The translations under genes and the position numbers were made by a program. From the NCBI RefSeq assembly GCF_014204415.1, contig NZ_JACHLE010000003.1:297834-361833 (forward strand): a stretch of DNA of 64,000 nt, given 5' to 3'. The notes under the pieces are model-generated. The model was given only the letters and a program-made list of their open reading frames with translations. It was not told the origin of the DNA and did no database searches. The DNA comes from Chryseobacterium defluvii. GTDB taxonomy: Bacteria > Bacteroidota > Bacteroidia > Flavobacteriales > Weeksellaceae. Below are positions 27,103 to 34,901 of this stretch, piece by piece. Every line of letters starts with the position of its first letter. Position 1 is the first letter of the stretch.

Positions 27103-28992
27103 TTAAAGTGCTATTACTTCATCTATCAGACTTATTTGATATTGAAAATCATCTATTCCTGCTTTTTTAATTTTACTTTTTATATTATCTAACGCATTCA
27201 ACCTGAAGATATTTACTTCTTCATTTGATAAGATAATACTATTAGAGAGTGTATTTACGTAAAATGCAGGAATATCTCCCGACAACATCTGTTTTCTCTC
27301 AGAACTCAAAAGACTTGACCAATTTCCATTTACATTATAAGCTCTAGCCATAAGCTCTAATTTCAATCCATATTTAATAGAGTCTTCTAAATATTCTGGT
27401 TTGGTTAACAACTTTAAAATTTTGAAATATACACTTGTCCGTCTATTGATAAATCTTATTTTTAGGTTTTTAAAAGAATTAAGAGGTGAATTTTTAGAAA
27501 GTAGTTGTGTCCTATTATTTAAAATAAGTTTATAAATTTTTTCAAAACCAATTTTGAATTCTTGTTGATAATTTATGAGATTTTCTATTTTGTTATTTAG
27601 AATTGGTTTATTTTTTCTGTAAAGCTTTTTTGTTAATACTTCTGGAACTATTGACATATTACTTTTATTACAATTCTTTATCTTTGGAATTATGGCAATT
27701 TGTTCTAATTCAAGAGAAGATCCAAAACCACTAAGATATGACGGAGCATCCTTAATCCCAGTAGGAAGAAGAAGAGTTTCTAAAACAGTTCCGAAAATTT
27801 TCTGCGAAGAGTTTTTATTTATCATTTTTTTCCTTTTCAACTGTGGATTAATCAAAGTTTCATGATCAATTAAAACCGGACAATCCCTAGCTGCTATTAA
27901 ATTTTCAAAATGATAATCTGATGAATTCAAAAAATAAGTTATACAGGCTAACATCCCAGCTCGCTCATAATAAAGCTTAACCTCTTCAATATTATTACAT
28001 TCTGTATGCTCAACATATTCTAACCACCCATAATCTTCTTTATCAACGGCTCTAAAACTTTTAAGTTCATTATCTGAGTTAATTTTTATCCAATTTAAAA
28101 ATTGATTAAAAGCTTTAGTTATTGTCACATTTACAGGTTTATAAACTATTTTATATGAATTCTTAAATTCGAATATAACAGTAGTTCCTCCATTATGCTG
28201 ATCTCCTAAATTTAGGTGAAGCTGGTTAATTTTATCCAATTCTGCATTGAAAGAATTTTCTATTTCTAGAATGTCAGTATTAAACCTTTCAAACATAGTT
28301 GTAACAAAATCAAGGTAACTACTCATTTTACTTACTAACTTTCTAGAAAGCATTGGATATTTTAGAAAAAGGTTTTGAAATTGGTTTAATAAAACACTAT
28401 CAACAAATTTCTCATAGTAAAAACCTTCGTCTTGATCATTTATTATATTGCACATTTTTTCTTCTTTAATGAATTTGTTAAATTCATTAAATAGAACTAA
28501 ACTGGCTACATTAAATAAATCTTTATATAAAGCATCATTTAATTGATTAATTACATTTTGATTTGGTAATGCAATATTTAAAGACTCTAAATTTTTCTTA
28601 AATGAAGAATAAAATGAATTAATAAAAGGGAAAAGCAGTTGGTAAAAAGGTTTTTCTTTATTTAAAACATCGAATTTTTTATTTTGTAAGTTTATTTTAT
28701 TTAAAACTTTTTTCAGTTCATTTATCCAAAGAGGAAATTTAATTTCTGAGGAGAAATCATTTATTTGAGATGTCATTAAAGAAATATCTGTATCACTTAA
28801 ATTATTAGCTATGCAGTATTCATTAAATGACTCGGTTGAACCATCTTTACTAATACTATCTTTCCATAAATTTATATAAAATAATTGTTCTTTTTTTTTA
28901 ACAGAATAATTATTGTGATTATAAAATTCTAAAATCTCAAAAGGGGTCAGCGATTGAAGATAGAGTTTTTTAAAAAACAAAGACTTTACCAT
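27103..28992 (-). CDS. Stand-alone LanM-type dehydratase (DUF4135), no cyclase domain
   Basis: This 629-aa protein (650 aa from the alternative ATG at 29055) matches the N-terminal kinase-like dehydratase of LanM. Motifs are GGTTVIFEFKNSYKIVYKP (near residue 300), YGWLEYVEH, and SSDYHFENLIAARDCPVLIDHETL (in two overlapping motifs near 385-410), equivalent to the LanM catalytic segments. LanM enzymes are usually about 1000 aa; here the protein ends where the linker to the LanC cyclase should begin, with no Cys/His zinc site. A comparable cyclase-free dehydratase, PoyF, acts in polytheonamide (proteusin) synthesis on an NHLP-leader precursor. It lies directly downstream of the precursor array. 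Confidence 0.85.
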   Translation of the reverse strand: MVKSLFFKKLYLQSLTPFEILEFYNHNNYSVKKKEQLFYINLWKDSISKDGSTESFNEYCIANNLSDTDISLMTSQINDFSSEIKFPLWINELKKVLNKINLQNKKFDVLNKEKPFYQLLFPFINSFYSSFKKNLESLNIALPNQNVINQLNDALYKDLFNVASLVLFNEFNKFIKEEKMCNIINDQDEGFYYEKFVDSVLLNQFQNLFLKYPMLSRKLVSKMSSYLDFVTTMFERFNTDILEIENSFNAELDKINQLHLNLGDQHNGGTTVIFEFKNSYKIVYKPVNVTITKAFNQFLNWIKINSDNELKSFRAVDKEDYGWLEYVEHTECNNIEEVKLYYERAGMLACITYFLNSSDYHFENLIAARDCPVLIDHETLINPQLKRKKMINKNSSQKIFGTVLETLLLPTGIKDAPSYLSGFGSSLELEQIAIIPKIKNCNKSNMSIVPEVLTKKLYRKNKPILNNKIENLINYQQEFKIGFEKIYKLILNNRTQLLSKNSPLNSFKNLKIRFINRRTSVYFKILKLLTKPEYLEDSIKYGLKLELMARAYNVNGNWSSLLSSERKQMLSGDIPAFYVNTLSNSIILSNEEVNIFRLNALDNIKSKIKKAGIDDFQYQISLIDEVIAL

Positions 28993-29080
28993 ACTTATTA
29001 ATATTAAAAAAATATGCCATAAAAAGTATATTTTAATTTTTATGACATATCTCAAGAGTTAGAAAAAGTTATCTTAACCT

Positions 29081-29437
29081 TTAGAATCCAACTGAAGCAC
29101 CTCCAGGATCACCATCTCCAAAACTGATTGATGTCCATAAAAGTGTAACAAACCATCCACCAGCAACTGCTTCTAATTCGCTATCTGACAATTCCATATT
29201 ATCAAAATTAGGCTTTGCAGGAATATTAACATATATGATGGACGAATCTGTTTGATCATTTACTACAACTCTAGATTTACCATGCTTAGCTAAATCTAAA
29301 GATCTACTAAAAAACTTTTCCATAGTTTGAACAGGCTGAGCAATAAGTTCTTGTTTAAAAGATTCATCTTCCCAGCATTTATTTACTAACTTCTCTAAGT
29401 TTTTCTGTGAGTTTTGTATTGTTTCTGTAAAATTCAT
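29081..29437 (-). CDS. NHLP-leader RiPP precursor 8
   Basis: This 118-aa protein has an NHLP leader (CWEDESFKQELIAQP, VVNDQTDSSIIYVNIPAKP) ending ELEAVAGG. The core is WFVTLLWTSISFGDGDPGGA then SVGF, rich in Ser/Thr and without Cys. The leader is nearly identical to precursor 7 next to it, while the core tail differs. It is the precursor closest to the LanM-type dehydratase gene, which starts 88 bp downstream. Confidence 0.92.
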   Translation of the reverse strand: MNFTETIQNSQKNLEKLVNKCWEDESFKQELIAQPVQTMEKFFSRSLDLAKHGKSRVVVNDQTDSSIIYVNIPAKPNFDNMELSDSELEAVAGGWFVTLLWTSISFGDGDPGGASVGF

Positions 29438-29470
29438 AGTATTTTTATTGTTATTTAAGAATCTTTTTAA

Positions 29471-29833
29471 TCATTTACTAACACTAACAGAAGCATCTCC
29501 AGGATCACCATCTCCAAAACTGATTGATGTCCATAAAAGTGTAACAAACCATCCACCAGCAACTGCTTCTAATTCGCTATCTGACAATTCCATATTATCA
29601 AAATTAGGCTTTGCAGGAATATTAACATATATTGCAGACGAATCTGTTTGATCATTTACTACAACTTTAGATTTACCTTGTTTAGTCAAATCTAAAGATC
29701 TACCAAAAAACTTTTCCATAGTTTGAACAGGTTGAGCAATAAGTTCTTGTTTAAAAGATTCATCTTCCCAGCATTTATTTACTAACTTCTCTAAGTTTTT
29801 CTGTGAGTTTTGTATTGTTTCTGTAAAATTCAT
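29471..29833 (-). CDS. NHLP-leader RiPP precursor 7
   Basis: This 120-aa protein duplicates precursor 8: leader with CWEDESFKQELIAQP and ELEAVAGG. The core is WFVTLLWTSISFGDGDPGDA followed by SVSVSK. The first 17 core residues are the same as in precursor 8; the last residues gain Ser and Lys. The core has six Ser or Thr and no Cys, which makes it a good substrate for a dehydratase without a cyclase. Confidence 0.92.
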   Translation of the reverse strand: MNFTETIQNSQKNLEKLVNKCWEDESFKQELIAQPVQTMEKFFGRSLDLTKQGKSKVVVNDQTDSSAIYVNIPAKPNFDNMELSDSELEAVAGGWFVTLLWTSISFGDGDPGDASVSVSK

Positions 29834-29857
29834 AGTATTTTTATTTAAAGTTTATTT

Positions 29858-30187
29858 TTAAGCGTTAATATCGACTGCTCCAAAAGTGGTATAATATATT
29901 ACTCCAGTCCAAAACCCATTATACCCCCCCGCAGCCATTTCTAATTGCTCTTCGCTTAACTCTATATCTTCCATTTTTTGTTCCGCAGGAATATTAATGT
30001 AAAATGTAGATTCATCAGTTTGATCTTGAACTACAATAGTTTTTCCTTCAGGTATATTTAATCTAATACCTGTAAGTTTCTCAATAGCATCTAAAGGATT
30101 GGCTTTTAATTCATTTTTGAAAGTAGCATCTTCCCATGCTTTTTGTACAATTTCTGTGTACAATTTTTGTTTTTGTGTGAGTTCCAT
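29858..30187 (-). CDS. NHLP-leader RiPP precursor 6
   Basis: This 109-aa protein has leader motifs AWEDATFKNELKANP, VVQDQTDESTFYINIPAEQ and EEQLEMAAGG. The 21-residue core begins YNGFWTGVIYYTTFGAVDIN; it has three Thr, several aromatics and no Cys. It follows precursor 5 by 24 bp. Confidence 0.92.
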   Translation of the reverse strand: MELTQKQKLYTEIVQKAWEDATFKNELKANPLDAIEKLTGIRLNIPEGKTIVVQDQTDESTFYINIPAEQKMEDIELSEEQLEMAAGGYNGFWTGVIYYTTFGAVDINA

Positions 30188-30211
30188 AATAATTATTTTA
30201 ATTTGTTTAAC

Positions 30212-30532
30212 TTATATTTTGGGAGTAGATAACTGAAATAAATCTACAATAACATCTAAAATACCTTTTCCTCCTGCTACTGCCTCCAACTGTCTTTCAT
30301 TTAACTCTACATCCTCTAAATTTTGTTCTGCAGGAATATTAATGTAAAGTGTAGATTCATCAGTTTGATCTTTTATCACTAAAGTTTTACCTTCTGGTAA
30401 GTTTATTTTTTTACCCATAAAGTTTTCAATAGTCTCTACAGGATCTCTAAATAATGCTTTCTTAAATTCTGCATCATCCCATACTTTTTGTACAATTTCT
30501 ACATACAGTTTTTGTTCTTGTGTAAATTCCAT
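30212..30532 (-). CDS. NHLP-leader RiPP precursor 5
   Basis: This 106-aa protein has leader motifs KVWDDAEFKKALFRDP, VIKDQTDESTLYINIPAEQ and ERQLEAVAGG. The 18-residue core is KGILDVIVDLFQLSTPKI, an amphipathic, short peptide with one Ser and one Thr and no Cys. It reads more like a linear membrane-active peptide than a lanthipeptide. Confidence 0.92.
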   Translation of the reverse strand: MEFTQEQKLYVEIVQKVWDDAEFKKALFRDPVETIENFMGKKINLPEGKTLVIKDQTDESTLYINIPAEQNLEDVELNERQLEAVAGGKGILDVIVDLFQLSTPKI

Positions 30533-30561
30533 AATCCCCAGTAATTTTAAATATTAGGAAA

Positions 30562-30924
30562 TTATCCTGGTAATGAATATTGAAGCCAAGGCAATGTACT
30601 ATCTCCATCACAACCAGCCATGCAAGAAACAATAAGACCTCCTCCCTTGACAGGATTAACAACACCTCCTGCAACCATTTCTAATTGTTCATCTGTAAGC
30701 TCTGCTTCTAAAGATTCTTTAGTTGGTATTTTTAAGTAAACCACAGACTCGTCCGTTGTATCTAAAATCACCAGCCTTTTACCAATTGGCAATTCTAATT
30801 TTTCACCTGTTAGTTTTTCAATAGCTGCCATTGGACTAGCAACTAACTCTTTTTTAAATTCAGCATCTTCCCATGCTCTTTCAAGTACCCTCTGTAGTAC
30901 TTCTTGATTTTTTGTTTGTTCCAT
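30562..30924 (-). CDS. NHLP-leader RiPP precursor 4
   Basis: This 120-aa protein has leader motifs AWEDAEFKKELVASP, VILDTTDESVVYLKIP and DEQLEMVAGG. The core has VVNPVKGGGLIVSCMAGCDG followed by DSTLPWLQYSLPG. It is the only core that has both Cys (CMAGC) and Ser/Thr, so it is the one candidate for thioether rings, although no cyclase is encoded nearby. Confidence 0.92.
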   Translation of the reverse strand: MEQTKNQEVLQRVLERAWEDAEFKKELVASPMAAIEKLTGEKLELPIGKRLVILDTTDESVVYLKIPTKESLEAELTDEQLEMVAGGVVNPVKGGGLIVSCMAGCDGDSTLPWLQYSLPG

Positions 30925-30985
30925 AATTATTAATTAATAAATGTTAATATGATTTTATATAAAAGAAGATTTTATCAATTTTTTT

Positions 30986-31336
30986 TTAATTATTTTCGCA
31001 AATAATCACATCTTCTGGGGGAAAGCATATTATTGGCCCACCAATACGATCTTTATCTATAATATAAACTCCTCCAGATACAGACTCTAATTGCTCTTCG
31101 TTTAATTCAACATCCACAGTATGCTTTGGCTGGGCTGGAATGTTGATATGTACCGTCGACTCATCTGTCTGATCTCTTACTACCAATGTTTTTCCTTCAG
31201 CCAGAGCCAATTTGACTCCCATGTGTTTTTCAATTGCCTCTAATGGATTAACGATTAACTCCTTTTTGAATTCTGCATCTTCCCATGCTTTCTGCACGAT
31301 CTCTGCGTATAACTTCTGTTCTTGTGTAAATTCCAT
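30986..31336 (-). CDS. NHLP-leader RiPP precursor 3
   Basis: This 116-aa protein starts at MEFTQEQKLYAEIVQKAWED (31336). An upstream in-frame Met at 31405 is rejected because it lies inside precursor 2 and adds non-leader sequence. The leader ends NEEQLESVSGG. The core has VYIIDKDRIGGPIICFPPED then VIICENN. It has two Cys but no Ser or Thr, so it cannot be dehydrated; a disulfide or another change is possible. Confidence 0.9.
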   Translation of the reverse strand: MEFTQEQKLYAEIVQKAWEDAEFKKELIVNPLEAIEKHMGVKLALAEGKTLVVRDQTDESTVHINIPAQPKHTVDVELNEEQLESVSGGVYIIDKDRIGGPIICFPPEDVIICENN

Positions 31337-31347
31337 GATTTGATATT

Positions 31348-31677
31348 TTAAATTTTTATATAATCTCTTAAATCCGGGAACATCCCATCTACCAAATCCC
31401 TCCATACCGGCTGCGCCCCTCCTGCTATCATCTCTAACTGCTCTTCTGACAGTTCCATGTTTTCCATTTCCGGTTCTGCAGGTATGTTGACATATACTTT
31501 AGATTTATCTGTCTGGTCAACAATAATCAGTTCTTTTCCTTCCGGCAAAACCACCTTTACTCCTGTTAATTTTTCTATTGCAGTTACAGGATCCACAACC
31601 AGCTCTTTTCTGAAGTTCATATCTTCCCAAGCTTTAGAAATAACCTGCTGTATAATTTCTTGTTTCTTCTGTTCCAT
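31348..31677 (-). CDS. NHLP-leader RiPP precursor 2 (first of the tandem array)
   Basis: This 109-aa protein has leader motifs KAWEDMNFRKELVVDP, IIVDQTDKSKVYVNIPAEP and EEQLEMIAGG. The core is AQPVWRDLVDGMFPDLRDYI then KI. It has no Ser, Thr or Cys, so neither dehydratase can modify it. It is the promoter-proximal gene of the array; its predicted start site lies only about 12-15 bp upstream. Confidence 0.92.
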   Translation of the reverse strand: MEQKKQEIIQQVISKAWEDMNFRKELVVDPVTAIEKLTGVKVVLPEGKELIIVDQTDKSKVYVNIPAEPEMENMELSEEQLEMIAGGAQPVWRDLVDGMFPDLRDYIKI

Positions 31678-31696
31678 AATTCAATATTGTATGATA

Positions 31697-31747
31697 TAAA
31701 GGTAAAGTGACTTTTTCTTATAGATTTGCCAAACTTCCCGACAAAAT
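31697..31747 (-). promoter_or_regulatory. Precursor-array promoter, proximal copy
   Basis: On the plus strand TAAAGGTA (31697-31704; minus strand TACCTTTA) is the -7-like box, just upstream of precursor 2. GCCAAACTTCCCGACAAAA lies at 31728-31746. The C of CGACAAAA is 35 bases beyond the end of the box, the same distance as at 31829-31880 and 34648-34699. Confidence 0.6.
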
Positions 31748-31828
31748 CACTCATTGATATTTTTGTTTCTTCAGAAGCAAATTGTTGTTTTAATCATCTA
31801 CTCCCAACAATTTTCTTTTTGTATAATG

Positions 31829-31880
31829 TAAAGGTAAAACAGAGATTTTTTATAAAACTGACAAAAAAACCGACAAAAAA
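31829..31880 (-). promoter_or_regulatory. Precursor-array promoter, distal copy
   Basis: On the plus strand TAAAGGTA lies at 31829-31836 and GACAAAAAAACCGACAAAAA at 31860-31879, with the same 35-base distance as the proximal copy. The two promoters lie about 130 bp apart with no gene between them, which suggests that a precursor gene was lost or that the array has two start points. Confidence 0.55.
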
Positions 31881-32021
31881 GAAAATTATAGCTCGTCTTT
31901 TTATCGAATTGATTAATAGACAACAAACACCCCTGCCTGTTGCTTTTTTGAACCACTAAGTTTTAATAAGCAGCTAAGAAAGAAGTCTCCTATGTTTTAA
32001 AAAAATCAGAATAATTGATCT

Positions 32022-32099
32022 TAAATCGGCTTAACTTCTTAAAAATAATTCCTGACGGTTCAAGAGTATGAGATATTCTGCCAGGTTTAAGCCGGTTTA
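32022..32099. repeat. Inverted repeat, 13-bp arms
   Basis: TAAATCGGCTTAA (32022-32034) and TTAAGCCGGTTTA (32087-32099) pair at 12 of 13 positions across 52 bases. It lies between the end of the cyclase gene and the array promoters. It could be a mobile-element remnant or part of an RNA structure. The rest of 31881-32158 shows nothing else. Confidence 0.45.
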
Positions 32100-32158
32100 T
32101 ATTTCGGAAGAAGTTCTGTAAAGAAGATTAATTAAAGAATTAACAAAATATTTTTTTG

Positions 32159-34168
32159 TTAAACAGTAATAGCCTCTGATCGGACAGGATTGTTCATAAG
32201 ATAAGATGTATTCTTTTCTACAAAATACATTTCTATTTCACCCTTTCCTTTTGCCTGGATGCTACCCCGATACTCAAAGGCAAAGCATTCTTCATCTTTG
32301 ATCAGGTTATAAAGTGACTCGCTGATGTTTACTTTTCCTACGATCCCGTTGCTTTCTATGCGACTTGCGGTGTTTACGGTATCTCCCCAGACGTCGTACT
32401 GAAATTTCTTCACACCCACAATCCCGGCAACGATAGGTCCCGCATGTATTCCCAACCGCATTTCAAAAGCCGGTATCTGTGTTTCAAGGTTTTCAGTTTT
32501 TCTTTTGTCCATAAACTCCTGCATTTCTAACCCTGCCAGCACTATATTTTTAAGCGAATTTTCATCCGGATTCGGAATGCCTCCTGCTGCCATATAGGAA
32601 TCTCCTATGGTCTTTATTTTTTCTATCTGATATTTTTCCGAGATCAGGTCAAATGCTTTAAAGCAGATATTGATCTCTTGTACCAGGCTTTGAGGAGACA
32701 TTTTCTCAGCAGTTTGGGTAAAGGATTTGAAATCTGTAAAAAGAATGGAAACAAGATTGAAGTTTCTGGCATTTACGCTGCCTTTCTCTTTCAGCTCTTC
32801 GGCTATCTCTTCGGGAAGGATATTTAGTAATAGCTCTTCTGAGCGGTCTTTTTCTATTCTTAAAGCTTCTCTTGATTTTTTTACAAAATTCAGCCTGCTC
32901 CATAGTCCCCCTGCAAGAATAAGAATAAAGCCCAAAGATACCATAATCATATTCTTCTGCTTTTCTTTTTTCTGTACCTCTTCCTTATGCCTGAGCTGAA
33001 CGATGTGATCTTTTTTCACGTATGCAATACTGTCGACCAGCTGCTGCTTCTGAAATTCCATGTTCATCATTCTGTTGGAAGTTTCTTCGGATTGAAGGCT
33101 GTCTTCGAAAATATGCTCCTTTTCGTAATACTCAAGGGCCTGTTTATTGTTTCCTAATGCCTTATAGGATTTATACAGGCACGCGCAGGCATCTTTTTTT
33201 CCAGAAACTGCGCCCAGCTTTTCCGCTATTTTCAGTCCTTTCTGACATTTATTTATCGCTTCCCGGTATTTTCCCAATTGATGCAGGGTACTTCCGATGG
33301 CAACCTGAGAATCACTTTCATACTGTAAGCTGCTGATCTCTTCAGAATATTTCAGGCAAAGATTGTAATAGGACAATGCTTTTTCAAAGTCAGAATGGTT
33401 ATAGAAAAGCTCTCCCAGGTTAGACATCACTTCTATTTTTATCTGCCTGTCATTTTCTTTATCTGCAATTGCCAGTGCCTGATTAAGGCTTTCCAATGCT
33501 TTTTGATAATTGTCCTGTTTTATGTAAACAAACCCTATTGCATTCAAACTCTGGGCAACAGCTTTTATATCATTGAGTTTTTTATAGATGGAATATGCTT
33601 TATTATAATATTTCATAGCATTCGGGTAATCTTTCACTTTGGAATAGATCCCCCCGATGTTCTGGGTGGTAGCCGCTATGATCTTTTCGTCTCCGGCTTC
33701 TTCCTGGAAAACAATGGCCTGTTTGTAGAGCTCCAGTGCCTTGGGATAATTTCCAAGGTAATAATACACGCCACCCATATTGTTCAATATTGATGCGATC
33801 CCCCTTTTATGCCCCGCTTTTTTATAGGTTTCCATACTTTTCTGGAAAAAGGACAATGCTTTTGAATAATCTCCCTGGTAATAGTATGTTGTCGCTATAT
33901 AGCTGTAACAATCCCCAATATTGCGGATCTTACCCATACTCTGGTAAAGTTTCAGGCTTTGTTCAAAAAAGGATAAAGATTGCGGAAAATTCCCTGAGTC
34001 CTGGTTCCTGATCCCCAGTTCAAGGAGGCTGTCTGCATCTCGCTTATCCGAATGCTCTTTAAGGATCGTATTATTCCCTTTTAGTTTAGTCTGTGCATAT
34101 GTGCTTCCTCCTATTCCATTTAAAAATAGAAAAAGAAAAAATAGTATCTTCATCCAAACATTTTTCAT
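32159..34168 (-). CDS. TPR-domain class III adenylate/guanylate cyclase
   Basis: This 669-aa protein has a signal peptide (MKNVWMKILFFLFLFLNG), about eight TPR repeats (residues 45-370, e.g. ALSFFQKSMETYKKAG) in the periplasm, one membrane helix (about 400-420) and a cytoplasmic class III cyclase domain. Metal-binding Asp residues are in LFTDFKSFT and TIGDSYMAAGG. A Lys in EKIKTIGD and an Asp in DVWGDTVNTASRIE favour ATP over GTP. It lies between precursor 1 (91 bp upstream, same strand) and the precursor array. It may feed the cNMP-binding proteins of the export operon. Confidence 0.92.
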   Translation of the reverse strand: MKNVWMKILFFLFLFLNGIGGSTYAQTKLKGNNTILKEHSDKRDADSLLELGIRNQDSGNFPQSLSFFEQSLKLYQSMGKIRNIGDCYSYIATTYYYQGDYSKALSFFQKSMETYKKAGHKRGIASILNNMGGVYYYLGNYPKALELYKQAIVFQEEAGDEKIIAATTQNIGGIYSKVKDYPNAMKYYNKAYSIYKKLNDIKAVAQSLNAIGFVYIKQDNYQKALESLNQALAIADKENDRQIKIEVMSNLGELFYNHSDFEKALSYYNLCLKYSEEISSLQYESDSQVAIGSTLHQLGKYREAINKCQKGLKIAEKLGAVSGKKDACACLYKSYKALGNNKQALEYYEKEHIFEDSLQSEETSNRMMNMEFQKQQLVDSIAYVKKDHIVQLRHKEEVQKKEKQKNMIMVSLGFILILAGGLWSRLNFVKKSREALRIEKDRSEELLLNILPEEIAEELKEKGSVNARNFNLVSILFTDFKSFTQTAEKMSPQSLVQEINICFKAFDLISEKYQIEKIKTIGDSYMAAGGIPNPDENSLKNIVLAGLEMQEFMDKRKTENLETQIPAFEMRLGIHAGPIVAGIVGVKKFQYDVWGDTVNTASRIESNGIVGKVNISESLYNLIKDEECFAFEYRGSIQAKGKGEIEMYFVEKNTSYLMNNPVRSEAITV

Positions 34169-34259
34169 TTTTCAGAATATTTTAGGGAAAAACTAAATGA
34201 TAAAAACGCACATACTCATCTGAGGAATATATACGTTCTTATTTTATTTCAGGGCTTTA

Positions 34260-34601
34260 TCAGGGCTGGTTTCCACCTAGCAGGTTGCCATTGCCATCAT
34301 AGTTTGCGGGCTTGACAATTACCGGCGGGAGGTTTTCTCCCCCTGAAACCATATCCAACAGCTCTTCATCCAATTCCATGTCTTCTATATCCGGCTCTGC
34401 GGGAATAGTGATGAAAATAGTTGAAGTGTCCGTCTGGTCAACAAAGGATATTTTTTTACCTTCGGGAAGATTAATGGGATGCCCTAAAAAGCTCTCTACA
34501 GCAGCAACAGGATTCTGCAGTAAATTGTTTTTAAATACAGGGTCCCTCCATGCTTTTTGTACAATAGACTGCAAAATTCTTTGATCGTTTGTCAGTTCCA
34601 T
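34260..34601 (-). CDS. NHLP-leader RiPP precursor 1
   Basis: This 113-aa protein has leader motifs AWRDPVFKNNLLQNP, SFVDQTDTSTIFITIPAEP and DEELLDMVSGG. The core is ENLPPVIVKPANYDGNGNLL then GGNQP. It has no Ser, Thr or Cys and is rich in Asn, Gly and Pro. It has its own promoter of the same design as the array and is probably co-transcribed with the cyclase gene downstream. Confidence 0.9.
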   Translation of the reverse strand: MELTNDQRILQSIVQKAWRDPVFKNNLLQNPVAAVESFLGHPINLPEGKKISFVDQTDTSTIFITIPAEPDIEDMELDEELLDMVSGGENLPPVIVKPANYDGNGNLLGGNQP

Positions 34602-34647
34602 AACTTAGTATTTTATAATTAAACATAATTTTCCCAGTGGTACAGTG

Positions 34648-34699
34648 TAAAATTATTCTGATTTTTTCTGACAAAACAGACAAATAGCCCGACAAAAAC
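34648..34699 (-). promoter_or_regulatory. Precursor 1 promoter with CCGACAAAA element
   Basis: On the plus strand the -7-like box TAAAATTA lies at 34648-34655 and GACAAATAGCCCGACAAAAA at 34679-34698. The C of CGACAAAA is again 35 bases from the box. A further TGACAAAAC copy at 34669 is exactly 21 bp from CGACAAAAAC at 34690. Confidence 0.6.
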
Positions 34700-34820
34700 A
34701 CTTCGGTATGTAAGCCTGTGAAATTGATCTATTAATAAAAACTGTTACTATTATATCTGTAAAAGCCTTTTACGGAAAAAATTTAAGAGTTCAGAATAAC
34801 CGGATAAAGATAAATAACAC

Positions 34821-34887
34821 TTCATCGGATGAAACCTACATTTTATCGAATATGAGTTGTACATTAGAATAATCCGCTTCATCTTTG
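34821..34887 (+). promoter_or_regulatory. Promoter region of the lipoprotein-LytSR operon
   Basis: ATCGGATG at 34824 and ATCGAATATG at 34845 form a direct repeat with a 21-bp period. A -7-like CATCTTTG follows at 34880-34887, 15 bp before the ATG at 34902. The TTTTATCGAAT part recurs at 37757-37767 and at 31900. It is a plausible LytTR-type operator for autoregulation. Confidence 0.45.
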
Positions 34888-34901
34888 AATAAAAAACAAC
34901 C

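Larger units (their letters stand above)
29081..29850 (-). repeat. Tandem duplication of two precursor genes
   Basis: Two copies of about 360 bp lie about 390 bp apart (29081-29437 and 29471-29833), with only scattered differences. The AT-rich leader just upstream of each start (CATAGTATTTTTATT on the plus strand) is also shared. The copies differ mostly near the core C-terminus. Confidence 0.9.
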
